This document shows, one piece after another, positions 17,733 to 27,281 of a stretch of 64,000 nt of DNA. Below the pieces are notes generated by a model. That model made no database searches. It worked only from the letters and a program-made list of their open reading frames with translations, and was not told the DNA's origin. The stretch is from assembly GCF_001183985.1 (NCBI RefSeq), contig NZ_LFZW01000001.1, positions 5,047,828 through 5,111,827 on the forward strand, in the 5' to 3' direction. Both the position numbers and the translations under genes were made by a program. The stretch is from Peribacillus loiseleuriae (lineage in GTDB: Bacteria; Bacillota; Bacilli; Bacillales; DSM-1321). How positions within the stretch are numbered: the stretch's first letter is position 1; each line of letters opens with the position of its first letter.

Positions 17733-18728
17733 CTATTTTGCTTCATTGAAAAATTGTTGGTGTTGCTTTAATAGTTCAACTGTTAGTGGTTTTTCAAATT
17801 TCATAGAGTATGTCGGTTTGTGAGTATCAGAAACCGTTTCACCTTCATAAAGTGCTACTGGATAGTATTTCAATAGATCTTTTCTAGCATCTTTGATAAT
17901 TACTTCGGCCATTTTCATTGCTAGCTTCGTCGTTTCGTCGTCTTTTTTCACAACTGCAATTGATTCTGTAAGAGAAAAATTCCCTTCAATTGGATCAATA
18001 TAATCAATTGGTGCACCTGATTCTTTAGCTGCTACCACTTGATGACGAAGTCCAAAACCAGCCGCTACTTCCCCAGCTTGTACTTTCTTAATTGGACCTG
18101 AACCTGAACTTTCAAGATGTGGGCCACTATTTGCAATTAAATCATGAAGAATGGATTTTCCCTCTTCCTCGCCATATTGACTAATAACTGCTTGAACTAA
18201 TAACCAACCTGTTGAAGAGTCCATAATATTTGGAATTGACACTAAACCTTTATATTCTGGTTTCGTTAAATCTTTAATAGTTGTTGGCATTGTTAAGCCT
18301 TTTTGTTTAATTACTTCTGTATTTACAAAAATTGAACCTGTGATAGCTAAAATGGGTGTATAAAATGGTGTATATTGTTCTAATGCATGAGTTTCAAAAG
18401 TTAAGTCTGTAAACATCGAATGTTTTTCTTGAGCACTTTCTAGGAAATAAGAGCTCATGGTGACTAAATTGGCTTCAATTTGGTCTCCCTCTGCCATAAG
18501 CTTTCCACCTAATTCAGATGTTCCTAAAGACTGGAGAACATACTTTCCTTCGTATCCAGCGTTCTTTAATGCACTTTCCATAGCCATGGTTGCTTCTTCA
18601 TCACCATTTGTATAAATAACAACCTTTTCTGACCCATCCTCTTTATTACTGTTACAACCTACTAATGCAAATACTAAACCTAAAGCAAACAGAGACAGCA
18701 TAATTCCCTTAATGGTTTTAAACATCAT
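17733..18728 (-). CDS. 2-aminoethylphosphonate ABC transporter, substrate-binding lipoprotein
   Basis: The 331-residue protein has a signal peptide with lipobox LVGC (Cys25) and an extracellular-solute-binding fold related to iron(III)/PhnS-type proteins, including VVIYTNGDEEATMAMESAL and the GEVAAGFGLRHQ segment. Its place directly upstream of phnW and downstream of matching permease and ATPase genes indicates 2-aminoethylphosphonate as ligand. Two adjacent ATG codons exist; the first is used. Confidence 0.87.
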   Translation of the reverse strand: MMFKTIKGIMLSLFALGLVFALVGCNSNKEDGSEKVVIYTNGDEEATMAMESALKNAGYEGKYVLQSLGTSELGGKLMAEGDQIEANLVTMSSYFLESAQEKHSMFTDLTFETHALEQYTPFYTPILAITGSIFVNTEVIKQKGLTMPTTIKDLTKPEYKGLVSIPNIMDSSTGWLLVQAVISQYGEEEGKSILHDLIANSGPHLESSGSGPIKKVQAGEVAAGFGLRHQVVAAKESGAPIDYIDPIEGNFSLTESIAVVKKDDETTKLAMKMAEVIIKDARKDLLKYYPVALYEGETVSDTHKPTYSMKFEKPLTVELLKQHQQFFNEAK

Positions 18729-18754
18729 TTTCCCCCACTTTAAATAGTCAATGT

Positions 18755-20374
18755 TTAACGATTTATTGATTGTTTCTTTTGAAAATAATCACAAAGTAAT
18801 TTAATGAATAAATTTGTCACAAAGATTAGTAAAGATAAAACAAATATTTCGTTGAATTTAGCAAAATGCTGTAGCTCCTTAATTTCGCTAGCGACTAATG
18901 AAGTTTGGGCTGTAACCAAAAAGATAATCCCGCTAACTGTAACCATTGAATTGATAAAATAGTAACTAAACATCTCAATCACTGTCGATGCTGAGTTTGG
19001 TAGAATCACTCGATAGACTGTCCTTATCCAGCTATCCCCCAATAATTCTCCAGTTGTTTCCCAAGATGGGTTCATTTTAGACAGCGAATTTTTCGCCATT
19101 AAATAGGGTGTAGTAAAGAAGTGAACAATATTACATAGTATGATAATTGTGAATGTCCCTTTTAAACTACTGCCATTAAAAAGCAGTAAATACGATAAAC
19201 CTAATACCATACCTGGGACTGTGTTCGTAATCATTGAAACAATATCAATTGTTGATTTCCCTCTTAAAGATGTTCGAGCGTTTAGAATGGCTGAGCAATA
19301 GGCGACCAACGTACCTAATACAGCCGTTAATACAGCAACTAGTAATGAATTTTTATAGATATCTGTTAAATTACTTGATTGAAATATGCTTAACACATGT
19401 TTCAATGTGAAAGTAAGATCGTAAGGAAAACTATTTAAGAAAGGTGCAATAAACATGACGGCAAAAACAGAGAGCATTGCCACTATAATTGCCGAGGAAA
19501 TGATCCCCAAACAAATATCTCTACATTTATGTTGAATTAGCTCTATATTGCTAAACTTGTCATAATGAAAATTCAGTTTTTCGAGATAATTCAGTAGTAA
19601 TACACCAAACACCGCTGGTAGTAACATCAGTATGGCAATGACAGCACCATTATTAAAATCTGGAATGGAGCCAAGCATAACTTGGTACAATTGAGTCGCC
19701 ACAACATAATACGTCCCACCTACTGAAGCAGGTATTCCGAAATCCGTAAAACTCAAGATAAAGGAAAGAACAAATGCTCCACCTAAGGTTCCCAACAATG
19801 GCTGTACGATTGTATTCAAGAAACTTCTTAACGAGCCATCACCCATTAACTTTGAAACGATGATAAATTTTTTATCAATGTACTTAAAAGAATTATTAAT
19901 AAGAAGAAACGCTGCTGGTAATGTATAAATTACATAGCCCATTAGTAATCCATTAAATCCATAAATTTCAAATAAATTCCGTCCAAAGATCTTAGTTAGT
20001 AAGCCCTGATTTCCAAATGAATACATAATGGCAAATCCATAAGTAATCGTTGGAAGTAACATCGGGATTAGAATTCCCGTTTTAATGACCGTTTTTATTG
20101 GGCGGTAAATTCTTGTACAGTTGACGGCGTAAGCAAGAGTAAATGCTAGAATCGTTGTGATTACAGCCGTCATACTAGAAATTTTTATACTGTTTCCAAA
20201 TGCCTCATTTAAGTCCTTGCTTGACAGAATTGAAAGGTAATTCGAGATACCAAATCCTTGATCTGTTTCAAACGAGCGAACAAATAAAGTGCCAAGAGGC
20301 AATAATAGAAAGACGGTAAATAACAAGAATATAGATAAGAAGATGACTCGCATTTCTATTTTTACATTAGGCAT
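18755..20374 (-). CDS. 2-aminoethylphosphonate ABC transporter, fused double permease
   Basis: The roughly 539-residue protein has two successive permease halves of about six helices each, as in ThiP/FbpB-type transporters, so a single gene supplies the whole channel. EAA-like coupling loops occur in each half (SKLMGDGSLRSFLNTIVQP and GELLGDSWIRTVYRVILPN). The ATG at 20372-20374 is preferred, overlapping the ATPase stop by eight bases with GGTG ahead; an upstream in-frame TTG is possible. Confidence 0.88.
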   Translation of the reverse strand: MPNVKIEMRVIFLSIFLLFTVFLLLPLGTLFVRSFETDQGFGISNYLSILSSKDLNEAFGNSIKISSMTAVITTILAFTLAYAVNCTRIYRPIKTVIKTGILIPMLLPTITYGFAIMYSFGNQGLLTKIFGRNLFEIYGFNGLLMGYVIYTLPAAFLLINNSFKYIDKKFIIVSKLMGDGSLRSFLNTIVQPLLGTLGGAFVLSFILSFTDFGIPASVGGTYYVVATQLYQVMLGSIPDFNNGAVIAILMLLPAVFGVLLLNYLEKLNFHYDKFSNIELIQHKCRDICLGIISSAIIVAMLSVFAVMFIAPFLNSFPYDLTFTLKHVLSIFQSSNLTDIYKNSLLVAVLTAVLGTLVAYCSAILNARTSLRGKSTIDIVSMITNTVPGMVLGLSYLLLFNGSSLKGTFTIIILCNIVHFFTTPYLMAKNSLSKMNPSWETTGELLGDSWIRTVYRVILPNSASTVIEMFSYYFINSMVTVSGIIFLVTAQTSLVASEIKELQHFAKFNEIFVLSLLIFVTNLFIKLLCDYFQKKQSINR

Positions 20375-21119
20375 ATTTTTCACCAAATAAGTTATAAATA
20401 TTTTGTCTCTTAATCTGTAATTGTTTAAGGATAAATTCTTTCACAAAATCATTATTTGGTTGATTAATGATTTCCTGAGGTGTTCCAAATTGAGAAATAT
20501 TCCCCTGATTGATAATTAGGATTTTATCTGACAATGTTAATGCTTCTTCTGGATCATGCGTTACAATAATCGTCGTAAGCTTATATTCTCTAGCAATGGA
20601 TTGAATACGTTGTTTAATGGATTCTTTAATGACCCCGTCTAGTGCACTCAATGGCTCATCCAATAATAATATTTTTGGTTTCATGACTAACGTTCTTGCA
20701 AGAGCTACCCTTTGTTTCTGACCACCCGATAACTCACCGATTTTCTTAGCCAAATGTGGTTTTAACTCTAAGAAATCAATATACTCCTGCAGTTCTGTTT
20801 CTGATACTAGTCCCTTCTTATTTCTTAAACCATATATAATATTTTCATAGGCACTTAAATGAGGGAAAAGCGCATAATCTTGGAATACGATATTGAATCC
20901 GCGATTCTTCATTGATACATTGCTCAAATCCATATCATTAAAGATAATCCTGCCATGGTCCAATTGGGTTAATCCTAAAATAATATTTAATAATGTCGTT
21001 TTGCCACTTCCGCTCGGACCTAATAATGAAACAATTTCACCTGTTTTAATTTCAACATTTATGTCATCTAAAACTACTTTTCTATCGAATTGTTTGCTTA
21101 CATTTTGTAATTTCAGCAA
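20367..21119 (-). CDS. 2-aminoethylphosphonate ABC transporter, ATP-binding protein
   Basis: The 250-residue ATPase has Walker A GPSGSGKT (34-41), signature LSGGQKQR, Walker B LLLDEPLSALDG and H-loop VTHDPEEALTLSD. A TTG start at 21117-21119 is chosen: AAGGAGGTG lies six bases before it, whereas an upstream GTG sits inside that site. It is the first gene of the phosphonate operon, transcribed away from the DeoR regulator. Confidence 0.9.
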   Translation of the reverse strand: MLKLQNVSKQFDRKVVLDDINVEIKTGEIVSLLGPSGSGKTTLLNIILGLTQLDHGRIIFNDMDLSNVSMKNRGFNIVFQDYALFPHLSAYENIIYGLRNKKGLVSETELQEYIDFLELKPHLAKKIGELSGGQKQRVALARTLVMKPKILLLDEPLSALDGVIKESIKQRIQSIAREYKLTTIIVTHDPEEALTLSDKILIINQGNISQFGTPQEIINQPNNDFVKEFILKQLQIKRQNIYNLFGEKYA

Positions 21120-21367
21120 ACTGTTCACCTCCTTAAACACAACCTTAGTATAAAAACTATATGTAAATTAAAGTAATGATTAACGTAAATACTATGTAAA
21201 TATTGCATAATTTCTATCTAATTCAGTACCAAGTTATGCATAACTTAAACTTCATTCATAACTATCTTATCTTATTGTTTATGTAAATATATTGAATATA
21301 TAAATGGATATCAGTACACTAGAATTAATACCGCTTTAAAAAATGATAACTTTGAGTAGGTGAATAT

Positions 21368-22132
21368 ATGTTTCCGGTTGAAAGGCAACAGAAAATTATT
21401 GATTTATTAATGGTAAAAAAGGTTCTCAAAATATCTGAGTTAACTGAAGAACTAAAAATCTCTGTTGATACCCTTCGTAGAGATCTAAACCTGCTTACAA
21501 AACAAGGGAAAATCGAAAAAATTTATGGTGGAGTTAAACTAATCGAAGCAAGATTTGGGGAATCTACAATTGACGAACGCATGGTCAGTCATATAAATGA
21601 AAAAGAAGTAATCGCACAAAAATGTAGCGAATTGATCTATGACGGCGATTGTATTTTTATAGATAGTGGCTCGACAACCTATCAAATTGCAAAATACATT
21701 AAAAATAAGAAGAAGCTAACGGTAGTGACGAATTCAATTCCTGTTGTATTAGAACTAATAAATAGTGATGTCGAGCTGATTATCATCGGAGGAAAAGTCA
21801 GACATAATGAACAGTCTGTAGTAGCCTATGATTATTTATTTAATTTTAGCGAATTAAATATAGTAAAAGCGTTTATTTGTACCAGTGGAATTACGATCGA
21901 AAAAGGAATTTCTGATTATAATTTAGAAGAAGCAAACACGAGAAAAAAAATGATTGAATTATCTAAAGAAATTTATGTTGCCGCTGACAGCACAAAATTT
22001 GGTAAGAATGTCACAATTGGGATTGCATCACTTGATAAAATTCATTACATTATTACAGATCAAAACGTAAATAAAAATCTCATCGATGCATTTAAGAAAA
22101 CGAACACAAGTTTAATCATTGCAAAATTTTAA
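21368..22132 (+). CDS. DeoR-family transcriptional regulator of the phosphonate locus
   Basis: The 254-residue protein has an N-terminal DeoR helix-turn-helix (RQQKIIDLLMVKKVLKISEL through VDTLRRDLNLL, about 5-55) and a C-terminal sugar-phosphate-isomerase-like effector domain (DGDCIFIDSGSTTYQIAKYI; SGITIEKGISDYN). It is divergent from the phosphonate operon across a 248-base AT-rich region, so control of that operon is likely. The effector is unknown; a phosphorylated intermediate would be typical for the family. Confidence 0.87.
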   Translation: MFPVERQQKIIDLLMVKKVLKISELTEELKISVDTLRRDLNLLTKQGKIEKIYGGVKLIEARFGESTIDERMVSHINEKEVIAQKCSELIYDGDCIFIDSGSTTYQIAKYIKNKKKLTVVTNSIPVVLELINSDVELIIIGGKVRHNEQSVVAYDYLFNFSELNIVKAFICTSGITIEKGISDYNLEEANTRKKMIELSKEIYVAADSTKFGKNVTIGIASLDKIHYIITDQNVNKNLIDAFKKTNTSLIIAKF

Positions 22133-22146
22133 TCCTCATACAAACA

Positions 22147-22198
22147 AAAATGGAAATTCCACTGGTAATAAACAAATCCAGCAGAATTTCCGTTTTTA
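22147..22198. terminator. Terminator after the DeoR gene
   Basis: AAAAATGGAAATTC pairs with GAATTTCCGTTTTT with a loop of about 20 bases. The T-run on the plus strand serves the DeoR gene. Confidence 0.7.
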
Positions 22199-22316
22199 AA
22201 TGAAAATGAGCAACCTCACATGAATACCTTATTTTCGTACTTACAAATGCTTGAATTACTATATGTTTACCCAGTTTAAGAGGGAAATAATCCTTAGACC
22301 ACTTCCATTCATTACT

Positions 22317-22817
22317 TTAACGATTATCTATTTTTTCAGGATAAAGATCATGATTCATCAAACGAAAATGGGCCATCTCTTCGTACTTGGTATCTGGTTT
22401 CCCATAATTGCACCATGGATCGATGGAAATTCCGCCACGTGGTGTGAATTTCCCCCACACTTCAATATATCTTGGGTCAAGTAATTTAATAAGATCGTTC
22501 ATAATAATATTAACGCAATCTTCATGGAAATCACCATGATTGCGAAAACTGAATAGATATAACTTTAGTGATTTGCTCTCTACAATTTTTTGATCTGGAA
22601 CGTAGGAGATATACATCGTTGCAAAATCAGGCTGATGTGTCAGTGGGCATAAACTAGTGAACTCCGGACAATTAAATTTCACGAAATAATCACGATTCGA
22701 ATGAAGATTATCTACTGCTTCTAATACCTCCGGTGCATAATCAAATGAATATTGTGTATGTTGGTTACCTAATAACGTCAAATCCTTTAAACCTTCTTCA
22801 TTGCTTCGGCCAGACAT
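22317..22817 (-). CDS. queF: NADPH-dependent 7-cyano-7-deazaguanine reductase
   Basis: The 166-residue enzyme reduces preQ0 to preQ1 in queuosine synthesis. The type I QueF motif [15 protein letters not shown] is present with catalytic Cys57 and Asp64, and the NADPH-binding [19 protein letters not shown] follows. AAGGGGGA precedes the ATG. No other queuosine gene (queC, queD, queE) is adjacent and no convincing preQ1 riboswitch was found upstream. Confidence 0.95.
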   Translation of the reverse strand: MSGRSNEEGLKDLTLLGNQHTQYSFDYAPEVLEAVDNLHSNRDYFVKFNCPEFTSLCPLTHQPDFATMYISYVPDQKIVESKSLKLYLFSFRNHGDFHEDCVNIIMNDLIKLLDPRYIEVWGKFTPRGGISIDPWCNYGKPDTKYEEMAHFRLMNHDLYPEKIDNR

Positions 22818-22911
22818 AAAAAAATCCCCCTTGTAAATGGTTTCCCGACACTGTTTTAAAAGAGCAATCCGCTAATCATTCTATACCAACTAAAAGGATA
22901 AAATATAAAAA

Positions 22912-22934
22912 GCCATGTCCAGTATGGACATGGC
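22912..22934 (-). terminator. Intrinsic terminator
   Basis: GCCATGTCC/GGACATGGC forms a nine-base stem with a five-base loop and is followed by TTTTTATATTTT on the minus strand. It lies 37 bases past the end of the reading-frame remnant at 22971-23165, suggesting that remnant was once a transcribed gene. Confidence 0.75.
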
Positions 22935-22970
22935 ATAATGTCATGTATCCATAGTTTTTTATAGAGGGTA

Positions 22971-23165
22971 TCAGCTATGAACCTCTCCCGTTTTAGCTCG
23001 GGCATTCTCTTCTTTCATATCATAAAGAACACCTGGCAAAACGTCAAATGAAAATTTATCTTGTTTTTTATCGACAGCATGCTGTACAACATCCTTACAA
23101 TGTACGTGGCGAGCGTTTGAACTACCCACCACTTCATTTTCTAACGACAATTTGAAGTGGGGGGG
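22971..23165 (-). pseudogene. C-terminal remnant of an unrecognised gene
   Basis: An open minus-strand frame without a start codon reads roughly 60 residues, including SSNARHVHCKDVVQHAVDKK and FSFDVLPGVLYDMKEENARA, ending at a TGA. The composition is protein-like and a terminator follows, so it is probably the tail of a lost gene. I do not recognise the family. A palindrome-rich stretch begins just upstream at about 23180. Confidence 0.3.
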
Positions 23166-23286
23166 ATATACAAATAAAGAGGAGGTTGTTCAAAAAGTCC
23201 AGTCCTCGCGTATTACTGCATACGCGAAAGGTTTGAAACAATCGCTAACAGAACTTCTCGGCTCCTTTTAGAACATTCACTTATGC

Positions 23287-24171
23287 TTATTTACTTTCTA
23301 TGATCTCAACAAATTTTGTTGAAGCTGGTGATAGCGGCACGCTTTTTAGAAAACAGACCCCAATACTTCTCTTCGGTATTTCCTCCATTAATTGAACTTC
23401 ATATAATAATCCATTATTTAAATATTCTTGGGAAAATTCCTTAGTCACACACGCAATCCCTAAATTTATTTTGGCAAACTCCAATAATAAATCGTGTGAG
23501 CCTAATTCAAATTCTGAAGAAATCTTAATACCTCTAGATATCATATAATCCTCTACATACTTTCTGGAAATAGATTTCGGCTCAAGTAGTATTAATGGTA
23601 ATTTTACTACTTCATTAAGGCTTAATGGCTTAGATAATAGATGCTTATATTTCTCCCCACAAACGAAAATATCATGGATATCAATACACGGTATAAGTTC
23701 TAATGTAGGATCATCAAGTGGAAAATTACAAATTGCAATATCCACCTCTCCTGATTTTAATATAGAACAAATTTCTAATGTTGTACCATTAACAATCTTT
23801 AATTTAATATTAGGATATTTAGTATGAAAAGCTTCTAAATAAGGAAGTAAAAAATATCTAGAAATCGTATCACCTACACCGATTTTTAATTCCCCTGTCG
23901 TTAAATTCTTAAATTCTAAAATCTTTTCTTCCCCAACATTAATTAAATTAATGGCAGAATGAACATACTCAAATAGAAGACTACCCCCATTTGTTAAAGT
24001 TACACCTTTTGGGGTTCTATTAAAAAGACGTATATCTAATTCCCTTTCTAATTGCATAATTGCTTGACTGACAGCTGGTTGTGTCATATAAAGATCTTTT
24101 GCTGCCTTAGAAAAGCTTTCACTTTTTCCTACCTTACAAAATACTTTATACAAATCTAATTTACTTATCAT
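23287..24171 (-). CDS. LysR-family transcriptional regulator
   Basis: The 294-residue protein has the LysR winged helix-turn-helix (FCKVGKSESFSKAAKDLYMT, QPAVSQAIMQLERELDIRLF; about 8-65) and a periplasmic-binding-like effector domain of the CysB/CbbR class. The ATG at 24169-24171 follows AAGGGGTGG at a good distance; a longer frame start lacks this. It is divergent from the CofE-like gene over 120 bases and is likely its regulator. Confidence 0.9.
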   Translation of the reverse strand: MISKLDLYKVFCKVGKSESFSKAAKDLYMTQPAVSQAIMQLERELDIRLFNRTPKGVTLTNGGSLLFEYVHSAINLINVGEEKILEFKNLTTGELKIGVGDTISRYFLLPYLEAFHTKYPNIKLKIVNGTTLEICSILKSGEVDIAICNFPLDDPTLELIPCIDIHDIFVCGEKYKHLLSKPLSLNEVVKLPLILLEPKSISRKYVEDYMISRGIKISSEFELGSHDLLLEFAKINLGIACVTKEFSQEYLNNGLLYEVQLMEEIPKRSIGVCFLKSVPLSPASTKFVEIIESK

Positions 24172-24291
24172 ATAACCACCCCTTATACCTACCATTTGAT
24201 ATATTCATTTTACTTATATCACTAAACCGATGTATAGTACAAGAAGGGACATAATATAAATTAACTTTACTAATGATAAGGGGAGATTATA

Positions 24292-25482
24292 TTGGAAAGA
24301 ATAGTTGGAACAGTCGTTAGAGGGCTTCGTTGTCCGATCATAAATCAAGGCGACAATATAGAAGAAATCGTTGTAGATAGCGTATTAAAAGCTGCAGAAG
24401 TTGAAGGTTTTAACATTAATGATAAAGATATCGTTACATTAACAGAATCAATCGTAGCTCGTGCTCAAGGGAATTACGCGACTATTGATCATATTGCTAA
24501 AGATGTTCAAGCAAAATTCGGAGAAGATACTGTCGGTGTTATTTTTCCTATCTTAAGTCGTAATCGTTTTTCAAACTTGCTACGTGGTATTGCAAAAGGG
24601 GCTAAAAAAATTGTTTTAATGCTTAGCTACCCATCTGATGAAGTTGGAAATCACTTAGTTGATATAGACGTTCTTGATGAAAAGGGAATTAACCCTTGGA
24701 CAGATGTTTTAACAGAAAAACAATTCCGTGATCATTTTGGCTATAATAAACATCCTTTTACTGGTGTTGATTATATTGAATATTATAAATCGCTAGTTGA
24801 AGAATACGGCGTTGAATGCGAAGTAATCTTCTCTAACAACGCAAAGACAATCTTAGATTACACGAAGAGTGTCCTTACTTGCGATATTCATACAAGATTT
24901 AGAACAAAGAGAATCTTAAAAGCAAACGGCGGCGAAAAAATTTATAGCCTCGATAATATTTTATCGGAGTCTATTGATGGCAGCGGATGTAATGAAGCAT
25001 ACGGGTTGCTTGGATCTAATAAAGCAACTGAAGATAGTATTAAACTTTTCCCACGTAATTGCCAACCTATCGTTGATAAAATTCAGCAAATGCTTAAAGA
25101 GAAAACTGGCAAAGATGTTGAAGTTATGGTTTATGGCGATGGAGCGTTTAAAGATCCAGTAGGTAAGATATGGGAACTGGCTGATCCAGTCGTATCACCA
25201 GCTTACACATCAGGACTTGATGGCACACCTAATGAAGTAAAGTTAAAATATCTTGCTGATAATAACTTTGCTGATTTAAGAGGTGAAGAACTTAAACAAG
25301 CGATCTCTCAATACATTAACAATAAAGATGCGGATCTTGTCGGTGCTATGGAAGCACAAGGGACTACTCCTCGAAAACTTACTGACCTGATCGGTTCTCT
25401 ATCCGATTTAACTTCAGGTAGCGGCGATAAAGGTACACCTATTGTCTTTATACAAGGTTATTTTGATAACTATACAAAATAA
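24292..25482 (+). CDS. CofE-like protein (coenzyme F420-0:L-glutamate ligase family), role unknown here
   Basis: The 396-residue protein belongs to the F420_ligase family: N-terminal GTVVRGLRCPIINQGDNIEE, DIVTLTESIVARAQGNY and a conserved DIHTRFRTKR segment. CofE adds glutamates to the F420 precursor in archaea and actinobacteria, but Bacillaceae are not known to make F420 and no other F420 gene is visible. The reaction here is therefore unknown; an amide-forming ligase on another substrate is the simplest idea. TTG is the start, with AAGGGGAGA ten bases upstream. It faces a LysR gene. Confidence 0.8.
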   Translation: MERIVGTVVRGLRCPIINQGDNIEEIVVDSVLKAAEVEGFNINDKDIVTLTESIVARAQGNYATIDHIAKDVQAKFGEDTVGVIFPILSRNRFSNLLRGIAKGAKKIVLMLSYPSDEVGNHLVDIDVLDEKGINPWTDVLTEKQFRDHFGYNKHPFTGVDYIEYYKSLVEEYGVECEVIFSNNAKTILDYTKSVLTCDIHTRFRTKRILKANGGEKIYSLDNILSESIDGSGCNEAYGLLGSNKATEDSIKLFPRNCQPIVDKIQQMLKEKTGKDVEVMVYGDGAFKDPVGKIWELADPVVSPAYTSGLDGTPNEVKLKYLADNNFADLRGEELKQAISQYINNKDADLVGAMEAQGTTPRKLTDLIGSLSDLTSGSGDKGTPIVFIQGYFDNYTK

Positions 25483-25505
25483 GATTTGATAGTTATCAAT
25501 AAAAA

Positions 25506-25625
25506 TAAGGATGCCTTAAGGGTTGATTGTGCTCCCTATACACAGTTCATAGTTGTACTTACACTTAATTGGAACTGTATAGTATGGTTGCCTAGTTAAG
25601 CTCTTAGGGGCACCCTCATTTTTAA
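25506..25625. repeat. Palindromic interspersed element (degenerate GGGTCTG family), probably also a terminator
   Basis: Outer arms AAGGATGCCTTAAGGG and CTTAGGGGCACCCTC are imperfectly complementary, and inner parts pair as CTATACACAGTTC with GAACTGTATAG. Layout and length match elements at 47262-47388 and 56884-56991. The plus strand ends in a T-run, so it can terminate the CofE-like transcript. Confidence 0.55.
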
Positions 25626-25715
25626 TTTTATAGTAAGCGTCGAATGATTCCTGCTACTAACCAAATTGAAGCAATGAGATAATCTCTTCAACTAGATAGT
25701 TGAGGAGGTTTTTTT

Positions 25716-25788
25716 GTGTCTCGAGCAGAATTGTAAAAGGAATGGGAACATTGCATTGCTGAATTTAAGGATAGTGGACAGACTTAAT
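25716..25788 (+). pseudogene. Vestige of an IS66-family accessory gene
   Basis: After GAGGAGG a GTG begins VSRAEL-stop-KEWEHCIAEFKDSGQT-stop, which matches the N-terminus of the small IS66-type TnpA-like protein (SRAELRKEWE...IAEF..SG). Two in-frame stops and loss of all downstream sequence show it is dead. It ends about 17 bases from the leftmost rlmH-tail repeat. Confidence 0.6.
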
Positions 25789-25805
25789 ATACCGTTAAAA
25801 ACTTA

Positions 25806-25849
25806 GCATTTACTTATGATATGGTTCACCGTAGTAAATCTAAATGATT
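25806..25849 (-). other. SCC-like attachment site copy 7 (leftmost, rlmH-tail repeat)
   Basis: On the minus strand the sequence reads GGTGAACCATATCATAAG-TAAATG, matching the rlmH 3' end with one change in the core. The flanking arm AATCATTTAGATT pairs partly with AAATG. It marks the apparent distal end of the 20.6 kb repeat-bounded region. Confidence 0.7.
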
Positions 25850-25890
25850 TATACGAACCTTAAAGCCCTCTCCTGATTCAATACTTATCG

Positions 25891-25970
25891 GCAGTTATCC
25901 GCCACCTACTTTCTTTGCTTCTCTTTAATTCTTGAGGTAGGGGTTTTTCTGCCCTTTAATGTGGGATAAA
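25891..25970. repeat. Interspersed palindromic repeat, copy R2
   Basis: GCAGTTATCCGCCACCTAC, CTTGAGGTAGGGG and TTTAATGTGGGATAAA match the repeat family also present at 2963, 54561, 55968 and 62991. It lies 40 bases beyond the codA stop. Confidence 0.65.
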
Positions 25971-26009
25971 AAAAGACACAACCCTATTAAAGTTGTGCCT
26001 AAATGTCTT

Positions 26010-27278
26010 CTATCTATTAAAATTAATCTTCTCTTCAAATTGATCCAAAGTTATTGTTGCTTCACTTGGCTTTGTTTCGGCAATAATCTTGCCGTTTCTG
26101 AAGGAATACCTAACTGTTGCTTGCTTGCGAATTGCCTCATATTCATTTTCTGCAGACAAGACGATGAAGTTAGCTGGTTTACCTTCTTCGATTCCGTAAT
26201 CCTTTTCAATGTGCAACGTTTTAGCACTATTGCTAGTGATTAAATCGATTGAATTTACAATTTGTTCATAGCCCATTAGTTGTGAAGCATGGATTCCCAT
26301 ATGCAACACTTGAAGCATGTTCCCTGTTCCAAGTGGGTACCATGGGTCAAATATGTCATCGTGGCCAAAGCAAATATTTAAACCCGCTTCCTGTAACTCT
26401 TTTACCCTTGTTAGGCCTCTTCGTTTTGGATACGTATCAAATCTTCCTTGAAGGTGAATATTCACAAGCGGATTTGATACAAAATTAATGGAAGAAAGCT
26501 TTAATAAGCGGAATAATTTATACGTATATGCATCATTATAAGAGCCCATTGCCGTTGTATGGCTCGCTGTTGTGCGAGTACCTAATCCACGTTTGTAGGC
26601 CTCCGCAGCTACAACTTCTACAAATCGTGACTGTTCATCATCAATTTCATCACAATGGATGTCAACTAATCGATCATATTTTTCAGCGAGGTCAAAAGCA
26701 ATTTTTAACGACTCCACTCCGTATTCTCTTGTAAATTCAAAATGAGGAATGCCGCCTACAACATCGGCGCCCATTTTCAATGCTTCCTCCATCAATTCTT
26801 CCCCATTAGGATATGAAAGGATGCCTTCTTGTGGAAATGCAACAAGTTGAAGATCTACATAGGGAGCCATTTCTTCCTTTACTTCCAACATTGCTTTTAA
26901 AGCCGTTAATTCTGGATCTGTTACATCTACATGTGTACGGACATGCTGAATACCTTGAGCAATTTGCCATTTTAAAGCCGTTTTTGATCTTGTTTTTACA
27001 TCATCAATCGTTAGCGTTTCTTTTCTTTGCGCCCATCTTTGAATTCCTTCAAATAAGGTGCCACTTTTATTCCACTCCGGTTCACCCGCTGTTAACGTTG
27101 TATCTAGATGGATATGCGGCTCAATAAAAGGTGGCAGGACAAGAGATCCATCAACATCAATGATTTCTCCTCCATCAACATCTTCGAGTATTTGAGTAAT
27201 TTTATTTATTTTGCCATCTTGTATAATTAAGTGCCAAAGGCCTTCTTTTCCTCTAAGTTTTGCGTTTTTAATAATCAC
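26010..27278 (-). CDS. codA: Cytosine deaminase
   Basis: The 422-residue amidohydrolase converts cytosine to uracil and ammonia. Metal-binding residues are visible: HIH at 55-57, [11 protein letters not shown] (His and catalytic Glu), [12 protein letters not shown] and [18 protein letters not shown], a segment diagnostic for CodA. The start is GTG, three bases after the codB stop, with AAAAGGTGAG ahead. It forms an operon with codB behind a PyrR-type attenuator. Confidence 0.93.
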   Translation of the reverse strand: MIIKNAKLRGKEGLWHLIIQDGKINKITQILEDVDGGEIIDVDGSLVLPPFIEPHIHLDTTLTAGEPEWNKSGTLFEGIQRWAQRKETLTIDDVKTRSKTALKWQIAQGIQHVRTHVDVTDPELTALKAMLEVKEEMAPYVDLQLVAFPQEGILSYPNGEELMEEALKMGADVVGGIPHFEFTREYGVESLKIAFDLAEKYDRLVDIHCDEIDDEQSRFVEVVAAEAYKRGLGTRTTASHTTAMGSYNDAYTYKLFRLLKLSSINFVSNPLVNIHLQGRFDTYPKRRGLTRVKELQEAGLNICFGHDDIFDPWYPLGTGNMLQVLHMGIHASQLMGYEQIVNSIDLITSNSAKTLHIEKDYGIEEGKPANFIVLSAENEYEAIRKQATVRYSFRNGKIIAETKPSEATITLDQFEEKINFNR

Positions 27279-27281
27279 GGA

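Noticed and set aside
22818-22910. preQ1 riboswitch in front of queF
   Set aside because: No sequence with the expected short hairpin and A-rich tail of preQ1 aptamers was found.
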